Shown one piece after another: positions 25,136 to 34,096 of a DNA stretch of 45,108 nucleotides (position 1 is its first letter; every line of letters begins with the position of its first letter). Made by a program: the position numbers and the translations under genes. The notes beneath the pieces were generated by a model that made no database searches, was not told the origin of the DNA, and saw only the letters and a list, made by a program, of their open reading frames with translations. Source of the DNA: an uncultured Porphyromonadaceae bacterium (lineage in GTDB: Bacteria; Bacteroidota; Bacteroidia; Bacteroidales; Muribaculaceae). The stretch is from the NCBI GenBank assembly GCA_947177615.1, contig CAMWUY010000003.1, positions 1 through 45,108 of the forward strand, in the 5' to 3' direction.

Positions 25136-26518
25136 ATGAAAGATATTGTCTGTCCTAACTGCCACACCACGTTTCAGGTCGACGAATCGGTCTATTCCAC
25201 CATTCTCGCTCAGGTGAGAACCAAAGAATTTAACGAGGAGGTGGAGCGTCGTGTCTCAGATATCGAAAACCGCTATAAAACGCGCGAAGAGGCTATTCAG
25301 CTCAAGGCTGAGAAAGAGTATGAGACACGTCTCTCCGACAAGAATGAGGAGATCAACGCACTGAAAAACGATCGTATACGGCTCCAGAGCGAATTAGAGG
25401 CCTTCAATTCTAAAAAGGAGGCTGACATAACGTCACTCGAGGCCACCAAGGATAAGGAACTCAGCCATGCACTCGCGGAGAAAGATCGTGTCATCTCGGA
25501 TCTAAACTACAGGATTACGGAAAAGGAGCAGGAGATCAAGGTCAAAGTGCTCGAAACTCGCGATGCCTGCAAATCTGATCTGCACGCACGAGAGAGAAAA
25601 ATTCTTGAGCTCGAGGCACAGATTGAGTCGGACAAGCTGGCTGCAAAGAATAAAGAGACCGAACTCCGCAACTTTCACACCAGGGAACTGATGGCCAAAC
25701 AGGAAGAGATCGACCGGCTCAAAGACTTCAAGATGCGCCTTTCGACCAAAATGCTCGGTGAGACCCTCGAACAGCACTGCTATATCCAGTTCAACCAGGC
25801 CAAGAGTTTCGGACAGTTTCCGGAGGCTTCGCTGGAAAAGGATAACACCGTGGAGGAGGGTACGAAAGGGGACTTCATTTTTCGCGATTATGTAGATGGC
25901 GAAGAGTGTGTCTCCATAATGTTCGAGATGAAAAACGAAGCTGACACGACCGCCACGAAACATAAGAACGAGCATTTCTTCGATAAACTCGACAAGGACC
26001 GGCATAAGAAGCGTTGTGAATATGCCGTGCTCGTTTCCATGCTCGAACAAGGCAACGAACTCTATGATGCAGGCATCGTCGATGTCGGTTACCGTTATCC
26101 GAAAATGCTGGTCATCAGGCCTCAATTCTTTCTCCCGGTCCTGCGACTTATCTCTGAAGGGGCGCGCAAGGGACACATTCAGAACCGAAAACTCCTGGCA
26201 GAGCTGGAGACAGCCCGCAACGAAACCAGAGATTTCACCCGATTCGAAGAGAAGATCAACAACTTCGTCCATATGTTCGGCAAGCATGTTCAGGGGGCAC
26301 ACGCCAAATTTGTGTCTGCCAACGAGGGTATCGACAAGGTCATCAAAAGTCTTGAAAACCAGATAGAACAGCTACGCAAGGTAAAGTCCGCCTTTGAGGC
26401 GGCAGACCAGAAACTGCTGAAGGCTGACAACTATGTCGGCGAGACACTGACTGTCCGGAAGCTCACTCACGGAGCCCCGTCCGTTCGCAAGATGATAGAG
26501 GACGCCAAGGATGACTGA
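25136..26518 (+). CDS. DUF2130 domain protein (coiled coil plus nuclease-like domain)
   Basis: I chose the ATG at 25136 (460 aa); a TTG at 25130 adds only two residues. A possible zinc knuckle starts the protein (CPNC, C6/C9), a long coiled coil follows (about 30-200), and then a conserved domain from about 208 (MLGETLEQHCYIQFN). GDF (D246) followed by EMK (E264, K266) fits the D...E-x-K pattern of the PD-(D/E)XK fold, suggested for this family. DUF2130 proteins are widespread with no settled function. It has its own promoter and opposite orientation to the long operon, so it is probably not part of that system. Confidence 0.88.
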   Translation: MKDIVCPNCHTTFQVDESVYSTILAQVRTKEFNEEVERRVSDIENRYKTREEAIQLKAEKEYETRLSDKNEEINALKNDRIRLQSELEAFNSKKEADITSLEATKDKELSHALAEKDRVISDLNYRITEKEQEIKVKVLETRDACKSDLHARERKILELEAQIESDKLAAKNKETELRNFHTRELMAKQEEIDRLKDFKMRLSTKMLGETLEQHCYIQFNQAKSFGQFPEASLEKDNTVEEGTKGDFIFRDYVDGEECVSIMFEMKNEADTTATKHKNEHFFDKLDKDRHKKRCEYAVLVSMLEQGNELYDAGIVDVGYRYPKMLVIRPQFFLPVLRLISEGARKGHIQNRKLLAELETARNETRDFTRFEEKINNFVHMFGKHVQGAHAKFVSANEGIDKVIKSLENQIEQLRKVKSAFEAADQKLLKADNYVGETLTVRKLTHGAPSVRKMIEDAKDD

Positions 26519-26537
26519 TCCCCTCAACAGCCGAGCG

Positions 26538-26921
26538 TCACGACCGCTTTGAGACGGATAGGCTCAACTCATAGACATTCAGCGACACGACCACACATAC
26601 CAGCGCTGTCACTATCCACGAGATCAGCATGTAATGATCTATTATGACATTCAGGCCGGCTATCGAGGGCATTGCCCCCTGCACCTTCATAACCGCTCCC
26701 TGCAGATACGGCATCAGCCACATCAAGATCATTCCCGTTATCAGACCGACAACCGCCGCCGATACGACGGCACGTCTGCTACGCCGGCGTACCTCGGCAG
26801 CATGGCGTTTTATCATCTCCACCGACTCCAGATTACGACTCAGCTCGCTCATGAAACGTTCTGACGAACTCAGCTGAGGATTAAATCGCCCCAATATATC
26901 TCTTATCTTATCATCATCCAT
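26538..26921 (-). CDS. Small two-helix membrane protein, probable anti-sigma partner
   Basis: I place the start at the ATG at 26921 (127 aa). A longer frame exists but would overlap the sigma gene without any sense. The N-terminal 50 residues are soluble and charged (MDDDKIRDILGRFNPQLSSS). Two membrane helices follow (about 56-76 and 95-118). It begins 4 nt after the sigma factor stop. A short cytosolic domain with membrane helices, next to an ECF sigma factor, suggests an anti-sigma factor, but no known anti-sigma signature is seen. Confidence 0.7.
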   Translation of the reverse strand: MDDDKIRDILGRFNPQLSSSERFMSELSRNLESVEMIKRHAAEVRRRSRRAVVSAAVVGLITGMILMWLMPYLQGAVMKVQGAMPSIAGLNVIIDHYMLISWIVTALVCVVVSLNVYELSLSVSKRS

Positions 26922-26925
26922 ATAT

Positions 26926-27408
26926 CTATTCCTCCTCTGATAGTAATATCCGCAATTTTTTGCGGCCTCGTGACAGATATTGACGCACGGCCTCGTCAGA
27001 AGTCTCCATGAGTTCGGCAATCTCTCCGGCACTGTAATTCTGCATATAATATAGCAATACCGCCATGCGCTCCTTGTCTGGCAATTCACCGACGGCCGCA
27101 TATAGCGACTGATAATCAAATGCCTTGTCGGCCCGTTCCGGGGTGCATACATCATCCACAGCGTCATAGCTCGTGAACATCCGCACACCGCGTCTGTGAT
27201 TGAGATATGTATTGTACCCTATCTTATATATCCACGCATTGAAGTGACTCAATTCCCTGATATTGTCAATAGCCAGATATGCCTTGATATACGACTCCTG
27301 CGCCACGTCATCCGCCAGAGCACCATCCCCACAACACATAGCTAACAGGAAGCGACGGAACGCCCCCTGTGTAGCTGTCACATATTCTGTATATTGCTCC
27401 CGCGTCAT
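26926..27408 (-). CDS. ECF-type RNA polymerase sigma factor
   Basis: The protein has 160 residues. Region 2 is visible at about 25-85 (DDVAQESYIKAYLAIDNI, then FNAWIYKIGYNTYLNHRR), and region 4 at about 105-155 (LPDKERMAVLLYYMQNYSAG, then EIAELMETSDEAVRQYLSRG and RKKLR). It lies between the DUF6249 gene (7 nt upstream) and the small membrane protein gene. Genes in this order form a typical Bacteroidetes ECF operon that controls its own promoter. Target genes cannot be told from the window. Confidence 0.93.
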   Translation of the reverse strand: MTREQYTEYVTATQGAFRRFLLAMCCGDGALADDVAQESYIKAYLAIDNIRELSHFNAWIYKIGYNTYLNHRRGVRMFTSYDAVDDVCTPERADKAFDYQSLYAAVGELPDKERMAVLLYYMQNYSAGEIAELMETSDEAVRQYLSRGRKKLRILLSEEE

Positions 27409-27415
27409 CGTTGGC

Positions 27416-27796
27416 TTATCCCTTTACCTCCTTGCGGGTGATAAGATAGACGGCAAGATAGCTTATACCTATCGCCATGATGATACCACCCACTACGATG
27501 CCGAATTCATCAGTCCAGGACGACACGAGTTCTGTCACTATCAGCACCAAACCTATGAGCGTGTATATAAATCCGCGCAGCAGTCGTGTGTTCAGGATAT
27601 CACGCGCACTCTTCCTGCGCGGATCCTGCAGAGCCTCCGTCAGCTTATCGCTGTCTATTTGATTGTTAAGCTCAAGTGCCTTGAGCAGTATCTGGGCACG
27701 TTTGTTGGTGCGATTGATCGAGGCGTAATAGATGATGCCCACTATGGCCACAGGCAGCACTACGCATATAAAGATCGGAACGAGTATCTGTTGCAT
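27416..27796 (-). CDS. DUF6249 family membrane protein
   Basis: The protein has 126 residues, with a membrane helix at residues 4-24, a soluble middle containing LNTRLLRGFIY, and further helices at about 76-90 and 100-120 (GIVVGGIIMAIGISYLAVYL). This is the pattern of DUF6249, found next to ECF sigma genes in Bacteroidetes. It is the first gene of the sigma operon and is preceded by an ECF-like promoter. It may take part in signal sensing; function unknown. Confidence 0.8.
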   Translation of the reverse strand: MQQILVPIFICVVLPVAIVGIIYYASINRTNKRAQILLKALELNNQIDSDKLTEALQDPRRKSARDILNTRLLRGFIYTLIGLVLIVTELVSSWTDEFGIVVGGIIMAIGISYLAVYLITRKEVKG

Positions 27797-27850
27797 AATT
27801 TTTATTGTTTATATGATGAGAATTATTAATACATTTCTGAGACATCTCAC

Positions 27851-27887
27851 TATATAGACACATCCGCGCAACAAAACGTGACACGTT
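27851..27887 (-). promoter_or_regulatory. Candidate ECF-type promoter of the DUF6249/sigma operon
   Basis: On the minus strand AACGTGTCACGTTTTG (from 27887) is followed by GTCTATATAG (27860-27851). The layout fits autoregulated ECF promoters in Bacteroidetes, and the standard -33/-7 boxes are absent. AACGTG-n-CACGTT (27875-27887) is also a perfect inverted repeat. Confidence 0.4.
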
Positions 27888-27955
27888 CCCCCGTTTTTTT
27901 TCAAAATATACCGGTGTCCCCCCTATATCTCCCACATCTACATCCCGTACAGTGA

Positions 27956-28915
27956 CTATCGGGATAACAGATAGCGGAGCGGTATAGAGACCCGTCGCGC
28001 CCATGAGCGCTCCTCATGAGCGGCACCTTCATCCACGATATTGAGCAGTGTGCCCTCGCCATAACCCTTACCGCGCACCAACTCCAGGATGCGCTCCTCC
28101 GACGGACCGTACCAGGCATCGATCGTCTCGGTGCCGTGATCGAAATAGAGTCTGTGCCCATGCTCTGAGTCGATAGGTTCCGCTACAGGGAGTGTCTGCT
28201 CCAGATAGTCATACATGGCCCGGGTAAATTCCTCTGATACCGACGGTGCCCCGATCCAGTGTGTAGAGAGACACAACGCATTGCCAAAAACCGCCGGATA
28301 CTCACAGAGAGCATATATCGACATCAGGCCACCCATGCTCGAGCCCATCACCGTCGTATGACGCATATCAGACTCGGTACGGTAACGCTCATCCACGACA
28401 GGCTTGAGAGTCTCCACCATAAAGGCTGCATACGCATCACCTCGCGGAGTCATCCCATGTAGTTTCACCTGTTCCAAAGTCTCGGCCAATGCCCTGCTGC
28501 CACTCACAGCCTTCTCAGGCATCAAGTCTGCGACACGTGTCTCCGCCGAACTATGTATGCCTACTATAATGGCCGGATCGATTTCACCGGTTGTCAACAG
28601 CGCACACATCACCGAGTCCATCTCCCACGACTGATGATTCCACGTCGTCGCGGCATCATACAGATTCTGACCATCGTGCATATATATTACCGGATAACGC
28701 TCTGAGCCGCCGGCATAATACATCGGTGGCAACCAAGTGTCTATGGTTATTGTATCACCCATCTGCGGTGAATACAGACTCATCCGCTCTATCCGTCCGC
28801 AGTCGGCTGACTGCACCGGGGGAGCCGCAACCGCACCGACACCGCTCAACAGAGCCATCGCACCGACCATACAACCTCTCACCGACTTCGCAATATTGAA
28901 ATTCACTACTATCAT
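27956..28915 (-). CDS. Secreted alpha/beta-hydrolase, putative esterase (Fes/esterase D type)
   Basis: The protein has 319 residues. A signal peptide covers about residues 1-32 (ending SGVGAVAAPP). The fold has PVIYMHDGQNLYD (oxyanion region, 75-87), the nucleophile elbow GSSMGG (S193), and a C-terminal histidine in EGAAHEERSWARR. These fit the PF00756 putative-esterase family, whose members hydrolyse siderophore or carbohydrate esters. The protein is probably periplasmic or surface-exposed. It has its own promoter (28956-28986), divergent from the AlbA_2 gene. Substrate unknown. Confidence 0.88.
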   Translation of the reverse strand: MIVVNFNIAKSVRGCMVGAMALLSGVGAVAAPPVQSADCGRIERMSLYSPQMGDTITIDTWLPPMYYAGGSERYPVIYMHDGQNLYDAATTWNHQSWEMDSVMCALLTTGEIDPAIIVGIHSSAETRVADLMPEKAVSGSRALAETLEQVKLHGMTPRGDAYAAFMVETLKPVVDERYRTESDMRHTTVMGSSMGGLMSIYALCEYPAVFGNALCLSTHWIGAPSVSEEFTRAMYDYLEQTLPVAEPIDSEHGHRLYFDHGTETIDAWYGPSEERILELVRGKGYGEGTLLNIVDEGAAHEERSWARRVSIPLRYLLSR

Positions 28916-28955
28916 AAAAATTATATCTGATAATCAATTACACTAATTCATAATA

Positions 28956-28986
28956 CAAATTTAACTATTTACATCCTTTCCCACAA
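28956..28986 (-). promoter_or_regulatory. Bacteroidetes-type promoter of the esterase gene
   Basis: On the minus strand TTG (28986-28984) is followed after 20 nt by TAAATTTG (28963-28956), a full match to the -7 consensus TAnnTTTG. The start codon is about 40 nt downstream. The -33 box lies inside the 37-nt repeated element at 28975-29011. Confidence 0.55.
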
Positions 28987-29011
28987 GAACTGTTAGAGCG
29001 CGTTCCTTAAA
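28975..29011 (-). repeat. Copy 1 of a 37-nt promoter-associated element
   Basis: Minus-strand reading begins TTTAAGGAACGCGCTCTAAC and ends TTGTGGGAAAGG. A second copy at 38637-38673 on the plus strand differs at three positions plus two single-base gaps. Both copies include the candidate -33 TTG of a following promoter. A shorter core (GGAACGCGCTCTAA) also occurs on the minus strand at 25065-25078. Confidence 0.6.
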
Positions 29012-29066
29012 CTTCCTGCAACAGAAGCTAAGGCGTGGATCGAAGATCCCGCCGGGTCCGGCCCTA

Positions 29067-29097
29067 TTGCGCGATAACACGATTTTTGCTAACTTTG
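29067..29097 (+). promoter_or_regulatory. Bacteroidetes-type promoter of the AlbA_2-WYL gene
   Basis: TTG at 29067-29069 is followed after 20 nt by TAACTTTG at 29090-29097, a perfect -7 consensus. The transcript should start near 29104, giving a leader of about 90 nt of A-rich sequence before the ATG at 29193. Confidence 0.6.
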
Positions 29098-29192
29098 AAA
29101 ATCGGACATACAAAGCCCTACAACCACAAACAAACAACAATACACAATATACTAAAATCAATATTAATATTCAATCAATTACATAACAAATC

Positions 29193-32183
29193 ATGAATAC
29201 CTGGCTACCGATCAAAGAGGAATACCTCATCGAAAATTTTGACAATCTACTCACTTTTCTTTCTGAAGCTGACTATAACAATCCGGATGATGGATTTCTG
29301 CGGGAAACTATAATAAAACTCGAAGATGTCGCCTACACCATTCTCAATAATAACTTCTCACACAAATTAGGATATTTAGATACACAAGACTCCGGATGGA
29401 TCAAAAATTTAAAGATTGTCTCCACATCTATTTACGCTTCATACAGATATAATCGTGATATAATCCAACTGCTCACTCTGCTGTTAGACACTCTGATCAT
29501 CAATCAGGTATTTGACGACGAACATTCATTCAGCAAGATAAAAAGCCTGCTCATCGATATGGCCAATCACCGGATGGTACGCAATCTGACATACAATCTG
29601 CGCGACATCATGGACGATGACTTCAATACCAATCTCTTTGCACAAAAGCTGCTCCGCATCAGTTTCAATATTACTACCCCTGAAAGACTGACATACGAAA
29701 ATAAGGGCACATGTATCTTTAACGGCAATGATATCACCATTATACCGGCTATCACTGAAAGAGGTAAGACCGACAGACTCAAGACTCTGCTCAACGTTGC
29801 TCCGGGTATTGAACTCAAGTCGGATGACAAGACCAAGATCAATGAGGCCGACTTCAAGGACCAGGTATCCATGCTCAATATTCTCCTCCAGACACAGTCA
29901 CAGATAGTGCGACAACCGGAACGCAGCCTCAAGCAATATACCGACGATGACCTCTTCTATGTCGAAGTCACCGAGGTCAAGCCCGCATTAGGATGGGTAA
30001 AGTGTCGCACCATCGATCCTGCGTATGAGCAAATGGAGCTCTATCTGTATATCCCTCAGACATTACAGATCAATCCCTCAATCGCCATCTCACGCAATAA
30101 GTTTATTGAGCACATCCACACAGGGCTACATCTCAGGGTCTCGCTATTCCGCAAGGAGTGCAATCTTTTTTTCAGTTTCCTGGAGTCACTGTGGGATTAC
30201 TATTACGACATCGATGACCTCGGCATACAGCAAGCCATATTTATCCGTGAATACGCATACGGCACACGATGGATCACGGAGATGGGCAAGATCGTAAACA
30301 TAAAACGCGATCCCAAAGATCTCGAAATCTCGCATGCATTCAACCCGGAGAATGCCTGCGCCATAGAGATCAAATACAACTATGTACGCACCGACAACAA
30401 TGGCATCGACGTCATTAATGCCGAGCGTGTAGGCTCCATAATAACCGATGTCGACCACTACGAGTTTCTGGTCAATATGGCCGACACTATCGTCACAGAC
30501 TTCTACGAATATACGGACTCGCAATGTCCTCCCTATCCCGCCGTCAATGTTGAAGTCCGCAAGCAGCTCGCGCCGCAATACGTCACCTCGCTCTGCCATC
30601 TCCTGGTCTGCCGCGGTGAAGACCCGGCGCTCACCCACTACGAGCGATATGTCAATGTCATCGCGGCGCAGTCGCTCGCTGTCATGACCGATTCGGAATA
30701 TGACAATATCTATTGCCAATACTCCATAACATATCTCCGCGCCCTGTGGGCATTCGGTCAAGACTGCGGACATGAATGGCTCCAGCCGCCCGTCATACCA
30801 CTACAGCTCATCAGTTCACCTATAGTGGACCATAAGCAACAGATCATCAAGATTCTCTCGGGATACAAGGAGGATAACAACAATCGTCTGCCGGAGATCA
30901 ACGGAGAGATCAATGTCATAAGATTGCAGCGTCTCGTCGAGGGATCAAACGCACTGCTCGGTAACATCACCAATACGGAGATCAACCGTATCAAGCGATC
31001 CATAGCGCAATACCTAGGCATTGAGTCCATATACAAGGAACCGACCTCGGACAAGTTCTGGTTTGGCGAAGAGACAGAGATGCTCGAATTCAAGAAGTCC
31101 ATCGTATTCCCGCCATCTTCCAAGGGGGTGATGCCCGTACCTAACCCTAATGTCCAGATATGGGCCATTCTCAAGACTATCAACGGATTTCTCAACAGCC
31201 TGCACGGCGGCACACTGCTGATCGGTGTCAATGACTACGGCAATGCCGACGGCGTGGAGCCGGATATTGAATGGCTATATCGCAACGGACTTATGCTCAG
31301 CAATAACGTCGACAGATACATACAGTATATCAAGATGCGTGTCGACAATGCATACGAGGCATACAAGCGCAACGATCGCGGACGTGAGATCACATCCACA
31401 CGTGTTCGCTACACATCATTCATCACTGATGGATACAGCATACTCCGTATCGATGTCCTGCCTTACGAGATGGGGTGCGTCAGGATGGTCAATGACATAA
31501 CGCTACCCAACACATTCGTCATACACCGCCCGGCGTACATCAAGGATGCATATCTGCGCAATACCGTCACCACCGAGCAGCTTACCGACAAAATGCGCCG
31601 TAAACTCGAGGCTGACAAACGCAATGTCATCAAGGACAGTGAGAAACAGAAACTCATCACCATCCAGGAGGCCATCGATACCAACCGCATGATACGGCTC
31701 ACTGCCTATCAGTCATCAACCTCTGAGGCCGACAGGGATATCATACCTATTGAATTATTACCGCAACGCGGTCTCGTCATCGGACAACAACGTGACACCA
31801 AGGATCTGCGTGTCTACAAGTTAGCCCGTTGCAACGGCGCCGAGATACTCACCGATACTTTCCGCCCGGTCACACGTCTCACATACTCCATCGACCCATT
31901 CAATATGCTGGTCAGCAGCCCGCAGAAACCAATCAAAGTCAACGTCCGGCTCAAACGTCCGGCATGGCTTATGCTTCTGGAGATGTATCCCTACACCGAA
32001 AACTATCTTACCGCCACCAAGGATCCGGACTACCCATACGCTTTGCAATGTGATATATCGGATGTACGGGGCATAGGGGCATTCTGCATGTCCATGCTCG
32101 ACCATATCGACATTATGGAGGGTGATGCACTGCGTGACTTCATCCGTCGCCAATGCACCACCCACGTACAGCAAGAAATGTAA
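29193..32183 (+). CDS. AlbA_2 (Schlafen-like) and WYL domain protein
   Basis: The protein has 996 residues. The first 600 residues are not recognised. At about 622-800 lies an AlbA_2 DNA-binding domain (TEMLEFKKS, then a GGTLLIGVNDYGNADGVEPD motif), which is typical of transcription regulators and some defence proteins. From about 819 a WYL-like domain follows (IQEAIDTNRMIRLTAYQSS, R-D-IIPIELLPQRGLVIG, DTFRPV), a ligand-sensing module. There is no signal peptide. It has its own promoter and stands alone, converging on the amylase gene. A regulatory role is likely; a defence role is possible but unsupported by neighbours. Confidence 0.8.
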   Translation: MNTWLPIKEEYLIENFDNLLTFLSEADYNNPDDGFLRETIIKLEDVAYTILNNNFSHKLGYLDTQDSGWIKNLKIVSTSIYASYRYNRDIIQLLTLLLDTLIINQVFDDEHSFSKIKSLLIDMANHRMVRNLTYNLRDIMDDDFNTNLFAQKLLRISFNITTPERLTYENKGTCIFNGNDITIIPAITERGKTDRLKTLLNVAPGIELKSDDKTKINEADFKDQVSMLNILLQTQSQIVRQPERSLKQYTDDDLFYVEVTEVKPALGWVKCRTIDPAYEQMELYLYIPQTLQINPSIAISRNKFIEHIHTGLHLRVSLFRKECNLFFSFLESLWDYYYDIDDLGIQQAIFIREYAYGTRWITEMGKIVNIKRDPKDLEISHAFNPENACAIEIKYNYVRTDNNGIDVINAERVGSIITDVDHYEFLVNMADTIVTDFYEYTDSQCPPYPAVNVEVRKQLAPQYVTSLCHLLVCRGEDPALTHYERYVNVIAAQSLAVMTDSEYDNIYCQYSITYLRALWAFGQDCGHEWLQPPVIPLQLISSPIVDHKQQIIKILSGYKEDNNNRLPEINGEINVIRLQRLVEGSNALLGNITNTEINRIKRSIAQYLGIESIYKEPTSDKFWFGEETEMLEFKKSIVFPPSSKGVMPVPNPNVQIWAILKTINGFLNSLHGGTLLIGVNDYGNADGVEPDIEWLYRNGLMLSNNVDRYIQYIKMRVDNAYEAYKRNDRGREITSTRVRYTSFITDGYSILRIDVLPYEMGCVRMVNDITLPNTFVIHRPAYIKDAYLRNTVTTEQLTDKMRRKLEADKRNVIKDSEKQKLITIQEAIDTNRMIRLTAYQSSTSEADRDIIPIELLPQRGLVIGQQRDTKDLRVYKLARCNGAEILTDTFRPVTRLTYSIDPFNMLVSSPQKPIKVNVRLKRPAWLMLLEMYPYTENYLTATKDPDYPYALQCDISDVRGIGAFCMSMLDHIDIMEGDALRDFIRRQCTTHVQQEM

Positions 32184-32200
32184 TAATGTAAATAATCTAA

Positions 32201-34060
32201 TCAGAAGTTCTGGAGCAGAAGTGTCTCGCGGGGCGCAAGACGCAGCGTCTCGCCTATCTCGATATCTTCACCGCCTAACGATCGGTGCATACGGATGCCG
32301 TCCGGCAATATCTCGGCATAGCGGGTCATATCAAGATCCATCTCTTCGTCCGTACCGTTGATGATCACTACCACCTGTTTATCACCCAATCGGCGTTCAT
32401 ACACGTACGCACAGTTGATGGGCATGAAATGTTTCAGTTTACCCTTGGCTATCACCTCATTGGCCGCACCTTTACGCCAGTTGAGAACCGATGACAGATA
32501 GTCCCAGGCTTCATTCTGCAGCGCTGTGCGACCCTCACGGCAGAAGGCATTGACTGTATCACCCTCAAATCCTCCGGGCATATCTCGACGCACGAAACCG
32601 TCACTCCCCTCCTTGGAGCCGCTCATCAGCAGCTCGGTGCCGTAATATATCTGAGGGATGCCGCGCGATGTCAGTAGAAATGTCACTGCCTGTTTCCATA
32701 CATCAAGCGAGTCAGGCTCCGAGAGCAGGAAACGGTCCGTATCATGATTGTCCAGAAAGGTCAGTATACGCTGCGGATCATCATACAGAAAGTCATTGGA
32801 GAGATGATCATACAGATTATTGAGTCCGGTCCAGGGAGTTGTCGGCTCATCAAACATCTTATGACCGTCGATGACCAGCTTAAAGTCCATCACCGTTGGC
32901 AATTCCGTACGCTTGTCATTGACACGCGAACCATCCTGCCAGAATGCCGAGCCGGCCTCATTACCATACCAGCATTCACCGACTATATTGAAGTTGGGAT
33001 ACTCACGCATCACATCCCGCGCCCACGATGCCATCCCATCCATATCAGCGTATGGATATGTATCCATACGGATACCGCTGATCCCGCTGCTTTCAACCCA
33101 CCATATACTGTTCTGGGTCAGATACTTCATCAGATGCGGATTGCGCTGATTGAGATCGGGCATTGACGGGACAAACCATCCGTTGACCGTCGCATCCTTA
33201 TCATAATCCGACACATACGGATCATGTACCGTTGTCAGGCGGAAATTGGTCATCACATCACCCTCCGGATGATTGTACCAATCCGCCATAGGCATATTCT
33301 CCAGCCAACGGTGCGCAGATCCGGAGTGATTGAAGATCATATCCATCACCACTTTGATATCACGCTTACCGGCCTCCGCTATCAGCTCTGCCCACTCCTC
33401 ATTGGTGCCGAAACGCGGATCTATCCGATAATAATCGGTCGTAGCATACCCGTGATATGAACCGCCCGGCATATCATTCTCCAACACGGGACATACCCAT
33501 ATAGCCGTAACGCCCAGATCCTTGATATAGTCCAGATGCTCACGTATGCCCGCTATATTACCCCCGTGACGGGCATTGGGATTGTTGCGGTCAGGGTGAG
33601 CCTTGTATTCCAATGTCGAGTATGGATCGGACACTGCCGGCTTACCCTCCGCAAACCGGTCGGGCATCAACAGATAGAGCACATCGCCCGCATCAAAGCC
33701 GGTATGGGCCGCACCGGGCTTCTGACGCGCCTTCAGCTGATAATCGACAGTTTCAGTCTGATCACCTGACGTGAAACGCAGCTTCATGTCGCCCGGACGT
33801 GTCTGCGGAGATACTCGCAGATATAATATCTTATAATCCGGAGTCACATCATCCACATCCCGCAACAATTCAACACCGGGATAATCTACCGAAACACGGG
33901 CTGACGAGATACCGGGACCGCTCACCATCAGCTGGAGAGTGTCGTTCTCCATTCCGGTCCACCAGTACGGAGGATCTATTCTCTCTATCATGTTATCGCC
34001 CATTGCTGACAATGTCGCCAAAATACATAGTAATATTGATAATATGCTCTTCAGATTCAT
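32201..34060 (-). CDS. Secreted GH13 alpha-amylase family enzyme (neopullulanase/cyclomaltodextrinase, SusA-like)
   Basis: I chose the ATG at 34060 (619 aa) because the signal peptide begins there (MNLKSILSILLCILATLSAM); a start at 34087 is possible. An N-terminal beta domain (about 25-125) precedes the GH13 barrel. Catalytic motifs: GIRMDTYPY (nucleophile Asp, about 328), NIVGECWYG (acid Glu, about 360) and FLDNHDTDRF (about 438); VMDMIFNHSGSAH is conserved region I. Such enzymes cut alpha-1,4 linkages of starch, pullulan or cyclodextrins, in the periplasm for SusA (family knowledge). It follows the aminotransferase after 36 nt and probably serves the susCDE operon at 38923. Confidence 0.93.
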   Translation of the reverse strand: MNLKSILSILLCILATLSAMGDNMIERIDPPYWWTGMENDTLQLMVSGPGISSARVSVDYPGVELLRDVDDVTPDYKILYLRVSPQTRPGDMKLRFTSGDQTETVDYQLKARQKPGAAHTGFDAGDVLYLLMPDRFAEGKPAVSDPYSTLEYKAHPDRNNPNARHGGNIAGIREHLDYIKDLGVTAIWVCPVLENDMPGGSYHGYATTDYYRIDPRFGTNEEWAELIAEAGKRDIKVVMDMIFNHSGSAHRWLENMPMADWYNHPEGDVMTNFRLTTVHDPYVSDYDKDATVNGWFVPSMPDLNQRNPHLMKYLTQNSIWWVESSGISGIRMDTYPYADMDGMASWARDVMREYPNFNIVGECWYGNEAGSAFWQDGSRVNDKRTELPTVMDFKLVIDGHKMFDEPTTPWTGLNNLYDHLSNDFLYDDPQRILTFLDNHDTDRFLLSEPDSLDVWKQAVTFLLTSRGIPQIYYGTELLMSGSKEGSDGFVRRDMPGGFEGDTVNAFCREGRTALQNEAWDYLSSVLNWRKGAANEVIAKGKLKHFMPINCAYVYERRLGDKQVVVIINGTDEEMDLDMTRYAEILPDGIRMHRSLGGEDIEIGETLRLAPRETLLLQNF

Positions 34061-34096
34061 AATACTTCCGGTTTGCGGACACTGCACGTCGTGTCG

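Noticed and set aside
25502-26302. Long minus-strand frame of 266 residues
   Set aside because: It lies entirely antisense within the DUF2130 gene, whose protein has clear family motifs; the antisense product has none.
25136-26518. DUF2130 gene as the nuclease effector of the neighbouring system
   Set aside because: It has the opposite orientation, its own promoter, the composition of the right-hand part and no shared domain. Association by closeness only.
26922-27188. N-terminal extension of the small membrane protein gene (89 residues more)
   Set aside because: It would overlap almost the whole end of the sigma factor gene; the ATG at 26921, just after the sigma stop, gives a sensible protein.
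27263-27829. Plus-strand frame of 188 residues over the sigma and DUF6249 genes
   Set aside because: Both minus-strand genes are supported by family features, and the plus-strand product resembles nothing.
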